This document shows, one piece after another, positions 62,796 through 64,000 of a stretch of 64,000 bases of DNA (position 1 is the first letter of the stretch; each line of letters begins with the position of its first letter). This stretch comes from Krasilnikovozyma curviuscula. Taxonomy: Eukaryota > Basidiomycota > Tremellomycetes > Cystofilobasidiales > Mrakiaceae. Both the position numbers and the translations under genes were made by a program. The notes beneath the pieces are model-generated. The model worked only from the letters and a program-made list of their open reading frames with translations. It made no database searches and was not told the origin of the DNA. The stretch spans positions 1 to 64,000 of the forward strand of contig MVAQ01000062.1 in assembly GCA_014825775.1 (NCBI GenBank). The letters are read 5' to 3'.

Positions 62796-63018
62796 GAAAA
62801 AGACCATGAGGTTTCATATGTCATTAATAGTGTCAAGAAAGTCTAGTACTAGATTGATTTCGTGCCTTCGTCATGTAAATTGCACCAGTGGAAAGAAATC
62901 ACAAGACCTCAGGCAAGTTGCACTCTTCTACGCATGGTGACCAACTTCATCACCTCTGATCTACGCTCGTCTTCTACCCGTACCGATCTATGCTTAACTG
63001 ACTACTTCAAAAACCATC

Positions 63019-64000
63019 TCACTTTCTTCCCCAAAATCCCTTCCTGCTGAGGCTTCTACCTAAGCTGCCTGTCTTACCCTCAGGTAGACCATTTCCAGCA
63101 AGAAGAGCAGCACTAGCATTCAACTGATCATTGATGACTTTGGCTGGTGAAGGTGGAACCACTGGTGAAGTTGGAGTTGGCTGTCTGGGTGTCGTCGGAA
63201 TGGAAGCTGTAGTTTGAGCGTTACCAATGTCACCGAGGTGCTGCTCCTCACTCCACTTTGCAGCAGCGACCCCTCCCTGACCTTGAGCAGCCAGCTGCTT
63301 TCTTCTTTCCTCTAAAGCAATCTTCTCCAAGTCCTGCTTTCTCTCAGCAGCAGCGTCGTAAGCGTAGACGATTGGCTTCTTGGGGACCCAGTTCTCGTCG
63401 TGAGAGACTGAGGAGCTTGAGGCTGATCCAGATGAGTCTGATCGGGAACGGCCTTTGACGAGTGGTACTGGTCCGAGAGTGTTGTAGATGTCGTCTGGAT
63501 CGAAGGCTCTGTCTGCTTCGTAGGCATCAATCAGTCTTCTTTTACCCAGTGCTTTCGCGGAAGGGCCTCTTTCGGCCAGAGCTGCAGCCATTTCTTCTTC
63601 CGTCATGGTATCTGGATCAATGATGATTTCTTGTTCACGTGAGGGCTGATGTTGAGGTACTGGGAGTGGTCGGGCGCCGTTAGGACCTCGAGGGATGGGC
63701 AACGAAGCGAAATTTTGAGCCAAGTTTTGACCGTCTGAGGATTCAGAGATTCTTGATGGTGGTTCAGGCGAAGGAGTTCTAGTACGAGGGCCAGTAACTT
63801 GAGGTCTGGTAGTGTTTTTAGATTGAGGCGGAGCCAATGTTCGGTTGATGGCGTTGGGTTGAGAGGGTATCTGAGGGAGAGGTGGGGATGGGTTGTACGG
63901 ATGACGGCCAGCTGGAGAAGGTGAACGTGAACTTCCAGCAGATGTGACAATCAAATGCCCAGACTGATCCTGATATTGAGGTTCAAATCGGTTGTGACGA
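63019..64000 (-). CDS. 3' end of an unrecognised Ser/Pro-rich protein (partial)
   Basis: The minus-strand frame is open from the right edge to a stop at 63019, giving 327 codons in one exon; the true start is outside the window. The protein is low-complexity, rich in Ser, Pro and Gln, with many Ser-Pro and Pro-Ser steps. A stretch reading MTEEEMAAALAERGPSAKALGKR (in parts acidic then basic) and a charged helix AERKQDLEKIALEERRKQL are the only ordered-looking parts. It ends in a basic peptide, RSLSRKGFWGRK. I do not recognise the family. It is convergent with the GH28 gene, 223 bp away. Confidence 0.7.
   Translation of the reverse strand, partial: RHNRFEPQYQDQSGHLIVTSAGSSRSPSPAGRHPYNPSPPLPQIPSQPNAINRTLAPPQSKNTTRPQVTGPRTRTPSPEPPSRISESSDGQNLAQNFASLPIPRGPNGARPLPVPQHQPSREQEIIIDPDTMTEEEMAAALAERGPSAKALGKRRLIDAYEADRAFDPDDIYNTLGPVPLVKGRSRSDSSGSASSSSVSHDENWVPKKPIVYAYDAAAERKQDLEKIALEERRKQLAAQGQGGVAAAKWSEEQHLGDIGNAQTTASIPTTPRQPTPTSPVVPPSPAKVINDQLNASAALLAGNGLPEGKTGSLGRSLSRKGFWGRK

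Overview
The window is nuclear DNA from a basidiomycete fungus, most likely a tremellomycete-type yeast or jelly fungus. The evidence is the gene style: closely packed genes on both strands, up to 17 exons per gene, introns mostly 50 to 120 nt with GT(A/G)(A/C)G(T/C) donors and CTAAC/CTGAC-like branch points, and members of the basidiomycete orphan membrane families DUF6534 and DUF6533. The class-level placement is inference. I found no tRNA, rRNA, CRISPR array or intact transposon.

Left part (1-24 kb): a truncated gene with three copies of a YP-rich motif; a short-chain dehydrogenase; a DUF6534 seven-helix protein; PRI2 (large primase subunit); AFI1 (DENN-type polarity protein); a gap holding a decayed ORF; AFG2/DRG1 (60S ribosome maturation AAA ATPase); KES1/OSH4 (sterol/PI4P transfer); a secreted thaumatin-like protein; and KEL3 (Kelch plus DUF4110).

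Middle part (24-48 kb): MMS22/Mus7 (replication-fork repair scaffold, about 2,073 aa), a UBE2S-type ubiquitin-conjugating enzyme, a second DUF6534 gene, a long-chain acyl-CoA synthetase, ASK1 (DASH kinetochore ring), GND1 (6-phosphogluconate dehydrogenase) and a Dal5-type anion:cation symporter.

Right part (48-64 kb): KAR5 (nuclear membrane fusion in mating), two unrecognised proteins in convergent orientation, a class I CPD photolyase, a DUF6533 membrane protein, a small glycine-rich acidic protein, a GH28 pectinase-like protein with an N-terminal membrane anchor, and the 3' end of a Ser/Pro-rich protein running off the right edge.

Most genes are independent housekeeping loci, so this is not a co-regulated cluster. 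Two loose themes are visible: genome maintenance and division (PRI2, MMS22, photolyase, ASK1, UBE2S) and surface or environment-facing proteins (two DUF6534, one DUF6533, thaumatin-like, GH28, symporter). The most unusual signals are in RNA processing: a predicted 2-nt exon in the thaumatin-like gene, a start codon split by an intron, a run of 11-, 52-, 6- and 8-nt exons opening GND1, and GC-AG introns whose use is forced by reading frame in three genes. The two DUF6534 paralogs share intron positions and a conserved terminal peptide after a divergent tail. All exon coordinates were read by hand from splice signals, reading-frame closure and family resemblance; no alignment or transcript data were available.
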